Of a DNA stretch of 48,038 nucleotides, positions 16,113 through 25,563 are shown piece by piece. Source of the DNA: Pseudomonadales bacterium (GTDB taxonomy: Bacteria > Pseudomonadota > Gammaproteobacteria > Pseudomonadales > Azotimanducaceae); the NCBI GenBank assembly GCA_007130155.1, contig SLTB01000283.1, positions 1 through 48,038 of the forward strand, given 5' to 3'. The first letter of the stretch is position 1; every line of letters begins with the position of its first letter. The notes below the pieces were generated by a model that saw nothing but the letters and a program-made list of their open reading frames with translations, searched no databases and was not told where the DNA came from. The translations under genes and the position numbers were made by a program.

Positions 16113-17450
16113 ATGAGAATCTGCACAACGGCCATGCGGGCTGCTTTGGCTGCGCTCCTCCTGCTGTCCGCCGCCGTCTCCGGCTCTGACGAGATCCTGT
16201 TTCAGAATGTCCGCATCTTCGACGGCCGGTCGGAGCAGCTTTCCCCACCGACTCGCCTGCTCGTCAGCGGCAACCGCGTCGCCGCTGTGGGCGATGACCT
16301 TGCGGCCAGCGCCGATGCCAGCGTGATCGACGGCCGGGGCTACACCCTGATGCCGGGACTCATCGACGTGCATGTGCACCTCACCTTCGGTGCGCTGACC
16401 ATGCCTGAACTCGTGTCTCCGGATCTGACCCCTGAGCGCGCCGAAGCCGCGGCGGCACGGGAAGCGGAGGCCATGCTGCTGCGTGGCTTCACCGCCGTGC
16501 GCGACGCGGGTGGGCCGGTCTGGGGTCTGAAGGCCGGCATCGATGGCGGGCGCTACGTCGGACCGCGCATCTGGCCTTCCGGCGCCACCATCAGTCAGAC
16601 GGCCGGCCACGGCGATTTCCGCATGCCCCACGAGCGCTCCCGGCGCTTCTTCGGTGAGCCTTCCCGTGCCGAACTCCTCGGGGCCACGTTCATTGCCGAC
16701 GGGCGTGCCGACGTGCTCACGGCCGTCCGGGAGAACCTTCGCTTTGGCGCCAGCCAGATCAAGCTGATGGCGGGCGGCGGCACGTCCTCGGCCTACGATC
16801 CCGTCGACGTCACCCAGTACACCCTGGATGAGATGAAGGCCGCCGTGGAAGCGGCCGAGGACTGGGGTACTTACGTCACCGTCCACGCCTACACGCCACG
16901 GGCCGTACGACGGGCCATCGAGGCGGGCGTGAAGGTGATCGAGCACGGCCAGATGCTGGACGAGGAGACGCTTGCGCTCATGGTGGAGCATGGCGTCTGG
17001 CTGTCGGCCCAGACCCTGCGCGCCAGTACGCCGGATATGGATCCGCTGCGACGCGCCAAGCGGGCACCGGTGATTCGTGGGCAGGCACGCATGTGGCCCA
17101 TGGCCAGGGAACTGGGCGTCAAGATCGCCTGGGGTACGGATTTTCTGTTCGAACCCGCGCTCAATCGCGAGCAGAACGCCTTCATCCTTCTGCTGCGCGA
17201 GTGGTACTCGCCGGCGGAGATCCTCAAGCTGCTGACTCACGATAATGCCCGGCTGCTGGCCCTGTCCGGTCTCCGCAGCCCCTATGAGGGACGCCTGGGT
17301 GTGATCGAAGAGGGCGCTTTGGCCGACCTGCTGCTGGTGCGCGGCAATCCCCTGGAGGATCTGGAGCTGATCGCCGACCCGGAGCGCAATTTCCTACTGA
17401 TCATGAAAGATGGCGGGATCTTCAAGAACACGCTTGCCGACGCCGACTGA
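16113..17450 (+). CDS. exported metal-dependent amidohydrolase
   Basis: A 445-residue amidohydrolase with an amino-terminal signal peptide ('MRAALAALLLLSAAVSGS'). Metal ligand motifs: 'DVHVHL', the lysine in 'QIKLMAGGG', histidines in 'VTVHAYTP' and 'VIEHGQM', and the aspartate in 'WGTDFLF'. The carboxy-terminal part 'GALADLLLVRGNPLEDLELI' is typical of the imidazolonepropionase-like/Xaa-Pro dipeptidase group. The catalytic face 'ISQTAGHGDFR' is also shared with this group. It is probably periplasmic and hydrolyses an amide or a dipeptide-like bond. It lies 112 bases after the P450 in the same orientation, and is convergent with the second P450. Confidence 0.9.
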   Translation: MRICTTAMRAALAALLLLSAAVSGSDEILFQNVRIFDGRSEQLSPPTRLLVSGNRVAAVGDDLAASADASVIDGRGYTLMPGLIDVHVHLTFGALTMPELVSPDLTPERAEAAAAREAEAMLLRGFTAVRDAGGPVWGLKAGIDGGRYVGPRIWPSGATISQTAGHGDFRMPHERSRRFFGEPSRAELLGATFIADGRADVLTAVRENLRFGASQIKLMAGGGTSSAYDPVDVTQYTLDEMKAAVEAAEDWGTYVTVHAYTPRAVRRAIEAGVKVIEHGQMLDEETLALMVEHGVWLSAQTLRASTPDMDPLRRAKRAPVIRGQARMWPMARELGVKIAWGTDFLFEPALNREQNAFILLLREWYSPAEILKLLTHDNARLLALSGLRSPYEGRLGVIEEGALADLLLVRGNPLEDLELIADPERNFLLIMKDGGIFKNTLADAD

Positions 17451-17507
17451 GCGGTTTCCCCGGCAATCGGCGTCGGGTCAGGCGATGGCGGCAGCGGGAT
17501 GCCGATC

Positions 17508-18797
17508 TCAGAACGCCGACGCCCCTGGCAGATACCGCTCCCGGTTGCGTACGTCGAACTCGATATTCAGGTGCGCGAGGCCCCTGAGGAAAGCGTTGGG
17601 GACGTGCGCAAAGCGCTCGTTGGGATCCTGGGGCCGGATGTTCTCGAGCCGGTTCAGCAATATGGTGAAGGTGGAGAACATTTCCTGCCGCGCCAACGGG
17701 GCGCCGGGGCAGTGGTGGGGACCTGAACCAAAGGCCAGATGGGCGCCGGCCTTCTTGCGCATGGGATCGAAGTTCTCGCCGTCCTCGAAGACCTCCTCGT
17801 CGCGGTTGGCCGAGGCGTAGCCTAAGGCCAGTCGCGCGCCCTTGGGAATCTTCACGCCGCCAAGCTCCGTGTCCTGTGTGGCCACCCGCTGCAGGTGCAG
17901 CACCGGGGTCTCGTAGCGCAGGGACTCCTCGATGAAATTGCGCAGCGCCTTTTCGTCATCCCGCAGCGTTTCCATCAGCCCCGGCCGCTGCAGCAGCAGC
18001 ATCATGGCCGAGCCGATGGCGTTGGTGGTGGTTTCGTTGCCGCCGGTGAGCAGCTGATCGAGCAGGTCCTGGAGCTCGTACATGTCCAGGGGCCGCTCGG
18101 GGTCACCCGGCTCGTCCACCACCCGGGCCTGGACCAGATCGGTGATAATGTCCTCCTTCGGTTCCTTCCTGCGCTCAGCCATCACCTCGGCGAAGAACTG
18201 CTGGGCCTCCACCACCAGCTTGGCGGACTCGATGGCGGCGGCCTCGTCGAGGAAGCCGCTGCCCGGCGCGAGCATGGCGTCGGACCACTCCTTCAGGCGC
18301 CAGATCTGCTCCCGCGGCACACCGAGCTGATCGGCGATCACCGTGCAGGGCAGGGGAATGGCGTATTCCCAGACGAAGTCGCATTGGCCCTTGTCGATGA
18401 AGCCGTCGATGAGGTCGTTCACCACCGTCTCCACATAGTCGGTCATGCCGCGGACGCGCTTGACCGTGAAGGACTGATTGATGAGCGCTCGATACTTGGT
18501 GTGCACCGGCGGATCGGTGCGCTGCAGGGTGGACACCCGCTTCCAGCCGTTCTCGGCCTTGTAGCGCTCGGCGACGTTGCGTTCCATGGGGTTGTTATTG
18601 GCCAGCACGAAAACATCGTTGGAGAACAGCTCCGGGTGCTTTTTGACGTAGCGCAGGTCCTCGTAGCGGCTGACGTAGTAGGCACCGAGCTCCTTCATGA
18701 AGAAGACGGGCTGCTCCTTGCGGATGGCCTGGAAGTAGGCGAAGGGACACTCCCGGGTCTGATCTTCGAGGAGGTTGTAGTCGGTCAGGGTGCTCAT
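17508..18797 (-). CDS. cytochrome P450 (second)
   Basis: A 429-residue P450 with heme motif 'FGSGPHHCPG' (Cys363), K-helix 'EESLR' and a canonical I-helix 'LLTGGNETTTNAIG', unlike the first P450. The amino terminus is 'MSTLTDYNLLEDQTRECPFA' with no membrane anchor. 'LQRTDPPVHTKYRALINQSF' is the C-helix region. The gene is transcribed on the minus strand behind the TonB receptor at 19103-21478, about 300 bases apart, so receptor and P450 may act on the same imported compound. No electron-transfer partner is nearby. Confidence 0.93.
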   Translation of the reverse strand: MSTLTDYNLLEDQTRECPFAYFQAIRKEQPVFFMKELGAYYVSRYEDLRYVKKHPELFSNDVFVLANNNPMERNVAERYKAENGWKRVSTLQRTDPPVHTKYRALINQSFTVKRVRGMTDYVETVVNDLIDGFIDKGQCDFVWEYAIPLPCTVIADQLGVPREQIWRLKEWSDAMLAPGSGFLDEAAAIESAKLVVEAQQFFAEVMAERRKEPKEDIITDLVQARVVDEPGDPERPLDMYELQDLLDQLLTGGNETTTNAIGSAMMLLLQRPGLMETLRDDEKALRNFIEESLRYETPVLHLQRVATQDTELGGVKIPKGARLALGYASANRDEEVFEDGENFDPMRKKAGAHLAFGSGPHHCPGAPLARQEMFSTFTILLNRLENIRPQDPNERFAHVPNAFLRGLAHLNIEFDVRNRERYLPGASAF

Positions 18798-19054
18798 GGT
18801 CGGAAGGTTCCGTTGCGCTGTGATGAAGCGACAGTAGCAGGTGGCGGGGTGCGGTCAAGTCATGCGTGCTGGTGAGCGAGTGCTTGCGGGCCTGTGCTGG
18901 GAACCGGCCTCCCACGGGGGCACGGAAAGGACAGCGCAGATCCCTGCTGTAGGGGCTTGGCACCTAAACGTTTTGACGTCATAACGCTACGACTCTCACA
19001 GCTCACCTTCGGCGTTTGTGCAGAAACGCCGGGCTGTCTGTCTGAGAACGCTGA

Positions 19055-19091
19055 GCCGGGCTGTGTCAGTCTCGAGCAACAGCAGCCCGGC
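19055..19091 (-). terminator. possible terminator downstream of the receptor gene
   Basis: GCCGGGCTG and CAGCCCGGC form a nine-base inverted repeat with a 19-base spacer, 12 bases past the receptor stop on the minus strand. A third GCCGGGCTG lies at 19028-19036. There is no clear T-run, so this may be a hairpin without intrinsic termination. The rest of the interval 18798-19102 shows nothing I recognise. Confidence 0.35.
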
Positions 19092-19102
19092 ATCTGGGCG
19101 TC

Positions 19103-21478
19103 CTACATCCGATAGGTCAGCTGCAGGTTCACGGCCCGCCCGCGCTGGACAACGGCCTGGGTGTCGGCGGGGATACCCTGTGGCGTCCCCGTCCCGCCGC
19201 CGGTGGTGGGCGTGGCTCCGGCGCCGGTGAAGGTGTACTTGTCGGTCAGGTTGCGACCCAGCAGCGCCAGTTCCCAGCGGGCATCGTCGCTCATGATCCG
19301 GGCAGAGGCGTTGAGCTTCCAGTAACTTCCCTGAATGGTGAACGGAGAGTGCTGCGTGCTGGCGTTGAAGCTTCCCGAGTAGCTCGCATTGGCCGCGATC
19401 GCCATGTTCCAGCCCGGCACAATGGCCCGCTGATAGTCGAAGCCGATCAGCCCGCTCACCTTGGCTGCAGTTGCCAGCCGTTCACCGGTCAGGTCCTGCT
19501 GCGTGAACGCGTTGCCAATCTGAACGAGATCGCAGCCCTGATCCGGCCGCTGGCCTGCCCAGCAGTCGCCGATGAAGTCATCGTATTCGGTGTCGAGCAG
19601 GTTCAGGGCGCCGATCAGGGTCAGGCCGTCCACGGCGGCGGGCAACCACAGGGCTTCCAGCTCGAGACCGAGGATGGTGGCCTTGGCGACGTTGAGGATG
19701 CGCAGGGTGGTGGTGTCGGGGTCGAAATTGCCCAGCTGCAGGTCCGAGTAGCGGTAGCGGAAGGCCGTGGCGTTCAGCCGCAGCGTGTTGTCGAGCCAAG
19801 TGGATTTCATCCCGGCTTCGAAGCCCTCGACCTCCTCTTCATCGTAACGCAGCTCGTGGGGCCCGGGCCCGGCGAATGCCGGGTTGAAGCTGCCGTCGAG
19901 ACCGCCGGATTTGAAGCCCTGCTTGTAGGAGGCGAAGAACATCAGGTCGTTGCGCGGACGCCAGGTGGTGGTGACTTCGGGAGAGAGGTTGCTCCAACTT
20001 TCCGAGTCTGCGGTGGTGTTGACCGGATTACCGAAGGATGCGACGTCGACCTTCTTTCGCTCCCGGCTGTAGCGTGCGCCGGCAGACACCTCGATGTCGC
20101 TGGTGATGTCCCACAGGAGCTGACCAAAGACGGACCATGCGCGCTGATCCTGGGTCATACGCTGGCTGCCGACCGGAAGGGGTATGAACACACCTGCCAG
20201 CGCCTCGGTGAGGGCGGGTGCGAGATAAGCCGCAGTTTCGGTGACGGCGTCTTTCTCCTCGTAGTAGCCGCCGATCAGGAAGTTGACGGGGCCTTCGAAG
20301 CCGGAAGCGAGGCGCAGTTCCTGGCTGATCTGTTCGTGGCCGTATACCGTGGCGCGCATGATGCGGTTGGCTGGTTCGAAACCGAATTCGCCCTGCTCGT
20401 CTTCGTCGAGGTCGATATAGCCGGTCACCGAAGTCAGGGTGAAGCCGTTGGGGAGCATGTAATCCAGTTCCAGGCTGGCGATCTGCATGCTCGTGTCCTG
20501 CAGGCCTTCGGGCTTCGAGGGATCGAACAGCGGGTCGGCCGCCAGCACGTCGGGGTGCAGGTTGCCAGAGAAGGACACGCCGTCGGCACGGCAGTCGTCG
20601 ATCTGAATGAAGGCCTGGGGAACGCCGAGTGGGCAGGCGACGCGTTCATTCAAGGCGCTGCCACCACGGTTGCGCTCGTCCTCGTAGTGGGTGAACTTGG
20701 CGCGGATCTGCAGCTGCTCGTTGGGATTGGCCAGCAGGGTGCCGCGCAGAAACAGGCTGTCGCCATTGGGATAGCGGCTCGGCTGGGGCTCGAAGGCCAG
20801 CCCCGGAACGTCGGCTCCGACGAATTTCCGATGGCCATCGGACTTGGTGTAGGCGGCTGCCAGACGGACGCCCACCTGATCGGAAAGCGGTGCCGAGATG
20901 ACGCCACGAACGATGCGCTCGTCGGCCTCGAACTCGTAGGTGCCGGAAAGCTCCAGCTCGAACTCGTCGCCCGGATCGGCGGTGCGGAAGGCCAGTACGC
21001 CGCCCGGACTGTTCTTTCCGAAGAACAGGGCCTGGGGACCGCGCAGGACGTCGATCTGCTGAACGTCGAACATGGAGGCACGCGCGATGTGCCCGGTGTT
21101 GACCGGGATGCCGTCAATGTTGATGGCCACGGCCTGATCGATGAGGGCGCTGGTTCCGGAAGATCCGATACCACGCAGGAAGATGCTGGTGCCGGTCTGG
21201 CCGCTGCTGTCGCTGACCAGCATGCCCGGCGTGAACTCGGCGACATCCTCGACCCGGTCGAGACGGAAGGTCTCTGCGAAATCCGCCGTGAACGAGGTCA
21301 CGGCCACCGGCGTGTCCTGCAGCGATTCCTCCCGCTTGCGGGCGGTCACCACGATCTCCTCGATCTGGCGTGACGCGCTGCTGCCTGCCGGCTGCTGTGA
21401 CAGGGCAGGTGCTGCGGTAATGAGTCCGGATGTCAGTAGCGCCAGCGTCCAAGCCGGTCGTGGGCAGCGTCCCGTCAT
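19103..21478 (-). CDS. TonB-dependent outer membrane receptor (first)
   Basis: A 791-residue receptor. Signal peptide 'WTLALLTSGLITAAPALSQ', then a TonB box-like start of the plug 'IEEIVVTARKREESLQDTPV'. The plug has 'FLRGIGSSGTSALIDQAV' and 'VDVLRGPQALFFGKN-SPGG'-type motifs near residues 130-170. The 22-strand barrel follows and ends with 'VNLQLTYRM', an aromatic-proximal end usual for outer membrane insertion. Receptors of this group in degraders import large hydrophobic or glycosidic compounds rather than only siderophores; the substrate here is unknown. It lies upstream of the second P450 on the same strand. The long plus-strand ORFs opposite it are shadows. Confidence 0.95.
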   Translation of the reverse strand: MTGRCPRPAWTLALLTSGLITAAPALSQQPAGSSASRQIEEIVVTARKREESLQDTPVAVTSFTADFAETFRLDRVEDVAEFTPGMLVSDSSGQTGTSIFLRGIGSSGTSALIDQAVAINIDGIPVNTGHIARASMFDVQQIDVLRGPQALFFGKNSPGGVLAFRTADPGDEFELELSGTYEFEADERIVRGVISAPLSDQVGVRLAAAYTKSDGHRKFVGADVPGLAFEPQPSRYPNGDSLFLRGTLLANPNEQLQIRAKFTHYEDERNRGGSALNERVACPLGVPQAFIQIDDCRADGVSFSGNLHPDVLAADPLFDPSKPEGLQDTSMQIASLELDYMLPNGFTLTSVTGYIDLDEDEQGEFGFEPANRIMRATVYGHEQISQELRLASGFEGPVNFLIGGYYEEKDAVTETAAYLAPALTEALAGVFIPLPVGSQRMTQDQRAWSVFGQLLWDITSDIEVSAGARYSRERKKVDVASFGNPVNTTADSESWSNLSPEVTTTWRPRNDLMFFASYKQGFKSGGLDGSFNPAFAGPGPHELRYDEEEVEGFEAGMKSTWLDNTLRLNATAFRYRYSDLQLGNFDPDTTTLRILNVAKATILGLELEALWLPAAVDGLTLIGALNLLDTEYDDFIGDCWAGQRPDQGCDLVQIGNAFTQQDLTGERLATAAKVSGLIGFDYQRAIVPGWNMAIAANASYSGSFNASTQHSPFTIQGSYWKLNASARIMSDDARWELALLGRNLTDKYTFTGAGATPTTGGGTGTPQGIPADTQAVVQRGRAVNLQLTYRM

Positions 21479-21749
21479 GATGTGTCCCCTCTCAGAATGT
21501 CATGGTGGCCGTCTCACCAGTGCTGCCGGTGTTTCGCGTCTGCAAACGCCTTGCCGGCTCGATGGCTGCTCAGCCCCTTGGGTCTCTCCTGTGCATCCAC
21601 GTCTTGCGCGCGGTAGCACAACGCTGAAGGCTGGCAACCAACTGGCGGCATGTTTGACCTTCATGCGTGCAGGAATTAGCACGGCGCCTGGAGGTGGTCA
21701 AGTCAGGAGCAGGAAGTTGCAACGCAAGACTTGTCCCTTTCTGCCCAGC

Positions 21750-22175
21750 CTACGGCGTCGTCACTCCCTCACTGTAATGCTCCGCGAACGCTGCCTTCGG
21801 CGGAATCGGCTTGATGATGTCGATCAGCACGCCATTGGGATCTGCTGTGATGAAGTGGCGCTGGCCGAAGTCCTCGTCGCGCAGGCTCAGCAGGATCGGC
21901 AAGTCGGCGGCCTGTGCCCTTGCATATTCCGCATCGGGATCTTCGACCTCGAAGTTGAGGATCAATCCGGACACCCGGCCCCGGGTGGAAGCGGGGATCG
22001 TGCTATGGCTGCCATCGATGACGGCCAGATTGACGCTGTCGTCCACGGTCGACTGCATGTGCACATACCAGTCGATCTCGAACAGCGCCTGGAAATGGAA
22101 GTGCTCGATGTAGAAGGCCGCGGTGCCGGCGACGTCGTCGGTCATGATGACAGGGTAGTAGCTGCTGCAGCGCAT
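21750..22175 (-). CDS. VOC/glyoxalase-like protein
   Basis: A 141-residue vicinal oxygen chelate domain protein: '[24 protein letters not shown]' is the first beta-alpha-beta unit and '[20 protein letters not shown]' the second. Members are glyoxalases, dioxygenases or resistance proteins; metal ligands are only partly evident, so no reaction is assigned. It is divergent from a TetR gene, with only 42 bases between the two starts and a palindrome in that gap, so the TetR probably controls it. Confidence 0.87.
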   Translation of the reverse strand: MRCSSYYPVIMTDDVAGTAAFYIEHFHFQALFEIDWYVHMQSTVDDSVNLAVIDGSHSTIPASTRGRVSGLILNFEVEDPDAEYARAQAADLPILLSLRDEDFGQRHFITADPNGVLIDIIKPIPPKAAFAEHYSEGVTTP

Positions 22176-22200
22176 GGCGCTTCTCCTTGTCGAAAGATAG

Positions 22201-22217
22201 ACATACAGGCTGTATGT
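22201..22217. promoter_or_regulatory. 17-base palindrome, TetR operator candidate
   Basis: ACATACAG-G-CTGTATGT is perfectly symmetrical. It ends one base before the ATG of the TetR gene and lies 26 bases upstream of the divergent VOC gene. Binding here would block both genes. Confidence 0.65.
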
Positions 22218-22817
22218 ATGCCAGTAGATTCCGCTCGCCGATCCAATCGTGAGCGCAGCGAAGCGACCCGCGCGCTACTGCTCGAGGCTGCGCGCAAGCT
22301 GGTCGTGACCAAGGGCTATGCCGATACGGGCACACCCGAGATCGTCGCTGCCGCGGGCGTTACCCGCGGGGCTCTCTATCATCACTTCGACGACAAACAG
22401 GCGCTGTTCCGCGCCGTGGTGGAGCAGGAGTCGGCGGCGGTCGCCGCGGAGATCGAGCGCGCCACCGCTAACCTACCCTCCATCCGAGAGGCGCTGCTGA
22501 AGGGCGGCGAGGCCTTCCTGCGGGCCATGTCCCAGGCGGGACGTACGAGCCTGCTGTTGCTGGATGGCCCGGCTGTGCTCGGCCGCGCAGAGATGAATGT
22601 GATCGACGACGCCCACGGTGCCCGGACCCTGCGCGAGGGGATCAGCGACGCCATGGGCCAGGGGGTGATGCGGTCACTGCCGGCGGATGCGCTGATGGCG
22701 GTGCTGGCGGCCGCTTTCGACCGGGCGGCCCTGGACATCGAATCCGGGGGCAGGAAGAAGGACTATCGGCAGGTGATCGAGGGCTTGGTGGGTGGGCTGT
22801 TCAGCGAGGGTCCCTGA
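22218..22817 (+). CDS. TetR/AcrR family transcriptional regulator
   Basis: The track ORF 21141-22817 is a shadow in its first two thirds; the gene starts at ATG 22218 ('[20 protein letters not shown]'), giving 199 residues. The helix-turn-helix is '[24 protein letters not shown]', near residues 35-60. There is no room for a leader: a perfect palindrome touches the start codon, so the message may be leaderless or nearly so. It is divergent from the VOC protein and ends five bases from the stop of the next TetR gene, which faces it. Likely autoregulated together with the VOC gene; the ligand is unknown. Confidence 0.9.
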   Translation: MPVDSARRSNRERSEATRALLLEAARKLVVTKGYADTGTPEIVAAAGVTRGALYHHFDDKQALFRAVVEQESAAVAAEIERATANLPSIREALLKGGEAFLRAMSQAGRTSLLLLDGPAVLGRAEMNVIDDAHGARTLREGISDAMGQGVMRSLPADALMAVLAAAFDRAALDIESGGRKKDYRQVIEGLVGGLFSEGP

Positions 22818-22822
22818 TGCCT

Positions 22823-23425
22823 TCACTTCAGGGCCCGCAGCCAGAGTTCCAGCATTTCATGAACCAATCCTTCTGTGGGCAGGTCATCGGGCGGGTCCAG
22901 CACGGCACCGTGAATCTGTGCTTCGATGGCTTGCACGAGCAGCAGGCCGCGGGTCGCAGGCAGCGCTCCACCGACGCCCAACCGCTGTAATTGCTCTGCC
23001 ACGGCCGTGGCCAACTGCCGTTCGAGGCTGCGCAGACGTGCGGCCATCTCCGGCGTCCGCGGCGTCTGATCGAAAAGTAGCCGATGCATGGCCGGATCCT
23101 GCCGGTGCAGCGCCACGACGGCGTCGATGAGCCGGGTCAGCGTGCCTTGCAGATCTGGCTGATCCCGCTGCAGCGCGACGAAGACTTCGACCAGCACGTC
23201 GGTGGCCTCGCTGAGATGCCGCTCAGCAAGGGCCATCAGCAAGGCGTCCTTGTCGGGAAAGTACTGGTAGAGCGAACCGATGGAGACACCGGCGCGTTCG
23301 GCGACCTTGTTGGTGGTCGTGGCGGCGTAGCCCATCTGGCCGAAAAGCTGAGCAGCTGCATCGAGAATGGCATCCCATGTGGCGCGAGAGCGCTGTTGTC
23401 GCGGCTGTTTGCGAGGTCGGCTCAT
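22823..23425 (-). CDS. TetR/AcrR family transcriptional regulator
   Basis: The start is placed at 'MSRPRKQPRQQRSRATWDAI' (23425), giving 200 residues; the longer track version runs into the divergent hydrolase gene. The helix-turn-helix is 'NKVAERAGVSIGSLYQYFPDKDAL'. The ligand domain is helical with 'LLLVQAIEAQIHGAVLDPP' near the end. A 16-base palindrome lies between it and the divergent alpha/beta hydrolase gene, so it probably regulates that hydrolase and itself. It is tail to tail with the TetR at 22218. Confidence 0.9.
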   Translation of the reverse strand: MSRPRKQPRQQRSRATWDAILDAAAQLFGQMGYAATTTNKVAERAGVSIGSLYQYFPDKDALLMALAERHLSEATDVLVEVFVALQRDQPDLQGTLTRLIDAVVALHRQDPAMHRLLFDQTPRTPEMAARLRSLERQLATAVAEQLQRLGVGGALPATRGLLLVQAIEAQIHGAVLDPPDDLPTEGLVHEMLELWLRALK

Positions 23426-23472
23426 GGGGGAAAACGCGAGTAGTGGTGCTGAGGAATAAACGTGAGAATTAC

Positions 23473-23488
23473 TCAGGTTATAACCTGA
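23473..23488. promoter_or_regulatory. 16-base palindrome, TetR operator candidate
   Basis: TCAGGTTATAACCTGA is a perfect palindrome in the 91-base gap between the divergent TetR (23425) and hydrolase (23517) starts. It is an AT-rich site in GC-rich DNA, as expected for an operator overlapping promoters. Confidence 0.65.
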
Positions 23489-23516
23489 AGTCAATTCCAC
23501 CGCGGAGGTCCAGCCC

Positions 23517-24500
23517 ATGTCCACAACCCACGGCCACGCCCAGTACGTGGCCTGTCTCCCTAAGCCCTGGCGGCAGCAGGCCCGGGCTGAACCTGAATCG
23601 ACCTGGTGGCGATGGCGCGACGCGAGCATCCACATTGCCCGTGTGCGGAACCCCGCTGCTCGCGTCCGCATGGTGATCCTGCACGGGGGCGGGGGGCATG
23701 CGGATGCCCTCTGGCCGCTGGCGGCGCTCGCTGCAGCCCTGGGCTACGAGGTGCTGATGCCGGATTTGCCGGGTTATGGTCGAAGTGAATTTCCGGACCT
23801 GGGCCGTGTTCGCTACCAGGACTGGGTGGACTGCGTGTCCGAACTGCTGCGCGCTGAGACGGCCGACGACCCACGCCCGCTGGTGCTGGCCGGCGCCAGC
23901 ATGGGCGGCATGCTCGCCTATGCGGCAGCCGCCAGGACCGGTGTGGTGTCTCATCTTCTGGTCACCTGCCTCCTCGATCCAGCCGATGCAGTCACTTGGC
24001 CGGCGCTCAATCGCTGGGGTGGCGCCACCACCCTGCGTCTTCTGCGTCCCCTGCTGCGCCGCGTCGGCCCGCGGCTGGGACGATGGCGCGTGCCCCTTCG
24101 CTGGCTGGTACCCATGGACAAAATCGCCAATCAGCCCGAGCTGGCGCGATTGTGTCTGACCGACCCGCGAGGGGGCGGAGGCCGGATTGCCCTCGGGTTT
24201 CTTTCCAGCTACCTGTTCTCCGAATTGGAACGGCCACCCGAGGCGTTTCAGGCGCCCCCCGTGACGCTGGTCCATCCGGGTGATGATCGCTGGACGCCGC
24301 CGGCCATGAGTCTCGGGTTCTTCGGCCGGATCGCGGCGCCGACGCGCTACGTCCTGCTCGAGAACGCCGGCCATTTTCCTGTCGAGGATCCAGGGCTCCA
24401 AACACTGGTCAACGTGATGGCTGAGATACATGGCGTGCTGGCGCATCCCGAGCTGCTGCCGTCGGCACCTCGAGGCTGTGGTGTGGCATCGAAGGCGTGA
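23517..24500 (+). CDS. alpha/beta hydrolase
   Basis: A 327-residue alpha/beta hydrolase. Oxyanion region 'ILHGGGGHADALWPLAAL', nucleophile elbow 'AGASMGGMLA' (Gly-x-Ser-x-Gly), acid in 'HPGDDRWTPP' and catalytic histidine in 'ENAGHFPVED'. GGAGG nine bases before ATG 23517 supports the start. There is a 45-residue leader before the fold ('STWWRWRDASIHIARVRN'). Esterase, lactonase or C-C bond hydrolase activity are all possible. It is divergent from a TetR with an operator between them, so it is probably induced by its substrate. Confidence 0.88.
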   Translation: MSTTHGHAQYVACLPKPWRQQARAEPESTWWRWRDASIHIARVRNPAARVRMVILHGGGGHADALWPLAALAAALGYEVLMPDLPGYGRSEFPDLGRVRYQDWVDCVSELLRAETADDPRPLVLAGASMGGMLAYAAAARTGVVSHLLVTCLLDPADAVTWPALNRWGGATTLRLLRPLLRRVGPRLGRWRVPLRWLVPMDKIANQPELARLCLTDPRGGGGRIALGFLSSYLFSELERPPEAFQAPPVTLVHPGDDRWTPPAMSLGFFGRIAAPTRYVLLENAGHFPVEDPGLQTLVNVMAEIHGVLAHPELLPSAPRGCGVASKA

Positions 24501-24555
24501 TCGAGGGCTTTTGCACTGTGTAATCTGCCGCACTTGTCACATTGGAGGTGCCTCC

Positions 24556-24612
24556 GTGTCCGTGAACGAACGGTCGGCAGCAATTGACGTCTTGGTGGTG
24601 GGTGCGGGCGCG
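24556..24612 (+). pseudogene. FAD-dependent oxidoreductase, amino-terminal stub
   Basis: After GGAGG, a GTG opens a frame 'VSVNERSAAIDVLVVGAGA', which is the start of a Rossmann FAD-binding domain as in Baeyer-Villiger or other flavoprotein monooxygenases. The next codons do not continue the fold, so only about 19 codons remain. It is followed by the broken pirin gene. The assignment rests on one motif. Confidence 0.45.
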
Positions 24613-24692
24613 CCTTCACGGAAAGCCAGACCTTCGGTTTTCCCTTCGACCACGGGCGTCGAGCTGCCGGCACGGGCCTGCTTCTTCCTCAA

Positions 24693-25489
24693 ATGAAGAC
24701 GATTCTGCACACCAACTCCGGTGGACGCGGGCACTGGGTGGGCAACGGCTTTCCTGTCCGCTCGCTGTTCTCCTACCACGAGCAGGCCGAGGCCCTGAGC
24801 CCCTGCCTGCTGCTCGACTACGCGGGACCAGCTGAATTTCAGCCCACCGAAAACCGGCGCGGAGTCGGGCTGCACCCTCACCGTGGCTTCGAGACCGTGA
24901 CCATCGTCTATCAGGGTGAGGTGGCCCATCACGACACGACGGGCAGCGGCGGGCTGATCGGCCCGGGTGATGTGCAGTGGATGACCGCAGGCGCGGGCCT
25001 CATGCACGAGGAGTATCACGGCGACCGCTTTGCCGAGACCGGCGGCACCCTGGAGATGGTGCAGCTCTGGGTCAATCTGCCGGCCCGGGACAAGTGGGTG
25101 GACTCGGCCTATCGGGCCATCACTGCCGACGACATTCCGGTGATGGATCTTCCGGATGGCGCCGGCAGTCTGCGGGTCATCGCCGGTGCCTATGGCGGAC
25201 GAAGCTGACCCTGCCGGAAGGTTGGGGCGGGGCGCTGGTGACCCTGCGCGGCCCGGTGCTGATCAACGACAGCACGATCAGCCGGGATGCCGAACTGGCC
25301 GTGCTGAGCCGGGACGGTAGCGGTGTGACGCTTGAAGCCAACGCCGATGCGACGGTGCTGCTGCTCAGCGGTGCGCCCATCGACGAGCCGGTGGTCGGTC
25401 ACGGTCCCTTCGTGATGAACACCACCGAGGAGATCCGTCAGGCCGTCAGTGATTTCCAGAGTGGCCGTTTCGCTCTCAGCCAAGCTTGA
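24693..25489 (+). pseudogene. pirin family protein, internally deleted and frameshifted
   Basis: The first frame gives 'MKTILHTNSGGRGHWVGNGF', the iron-binding cupin segment 'GLHPHRGFETVTIV', and 'AGAGLMHEEY', up to 'LRVIAGAYGG' near 25197. A different frame then continues with 'TKLTLPEGWGGALVTLRG' to 'VGHGPFVMNTTEEIRQAV' and 'FALSQA'. Normal pirins have about 20 residues (of the type 'GPARTF...') between these parts, so a small deletion changed the frame. Pirins are iron-containing cupins, some with quercetinase activity. The upstream half could still be made as a 171-residue protein, lacking the second cupin domain. Confidence 0.8.
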
Positions 25490-25563
25490 ACCCGGCGCCA
25501 TCGGCCCAGGCCGCTGGCGCCAGCCACCCGGGATCATCCCGGTACAACCTGCGGAGGTGAACC

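Noticed and set aside
19349-21373. 674-residue plus-strand ORF opposite the first receptor gene
   Set aside because: It is the exact antisense of a clear TonB receptor. The peptide has no family motifs, and long antisense ORFs are expected in GC-rich DNA.
21141-22217. Long amino-terminal part of the 558-residue ORF before the TetR gene
   Set aside because: It is antisense to the receptor start and the VOC gene. Only the last 199 codons, from ATG 22218, form a TetR protein.
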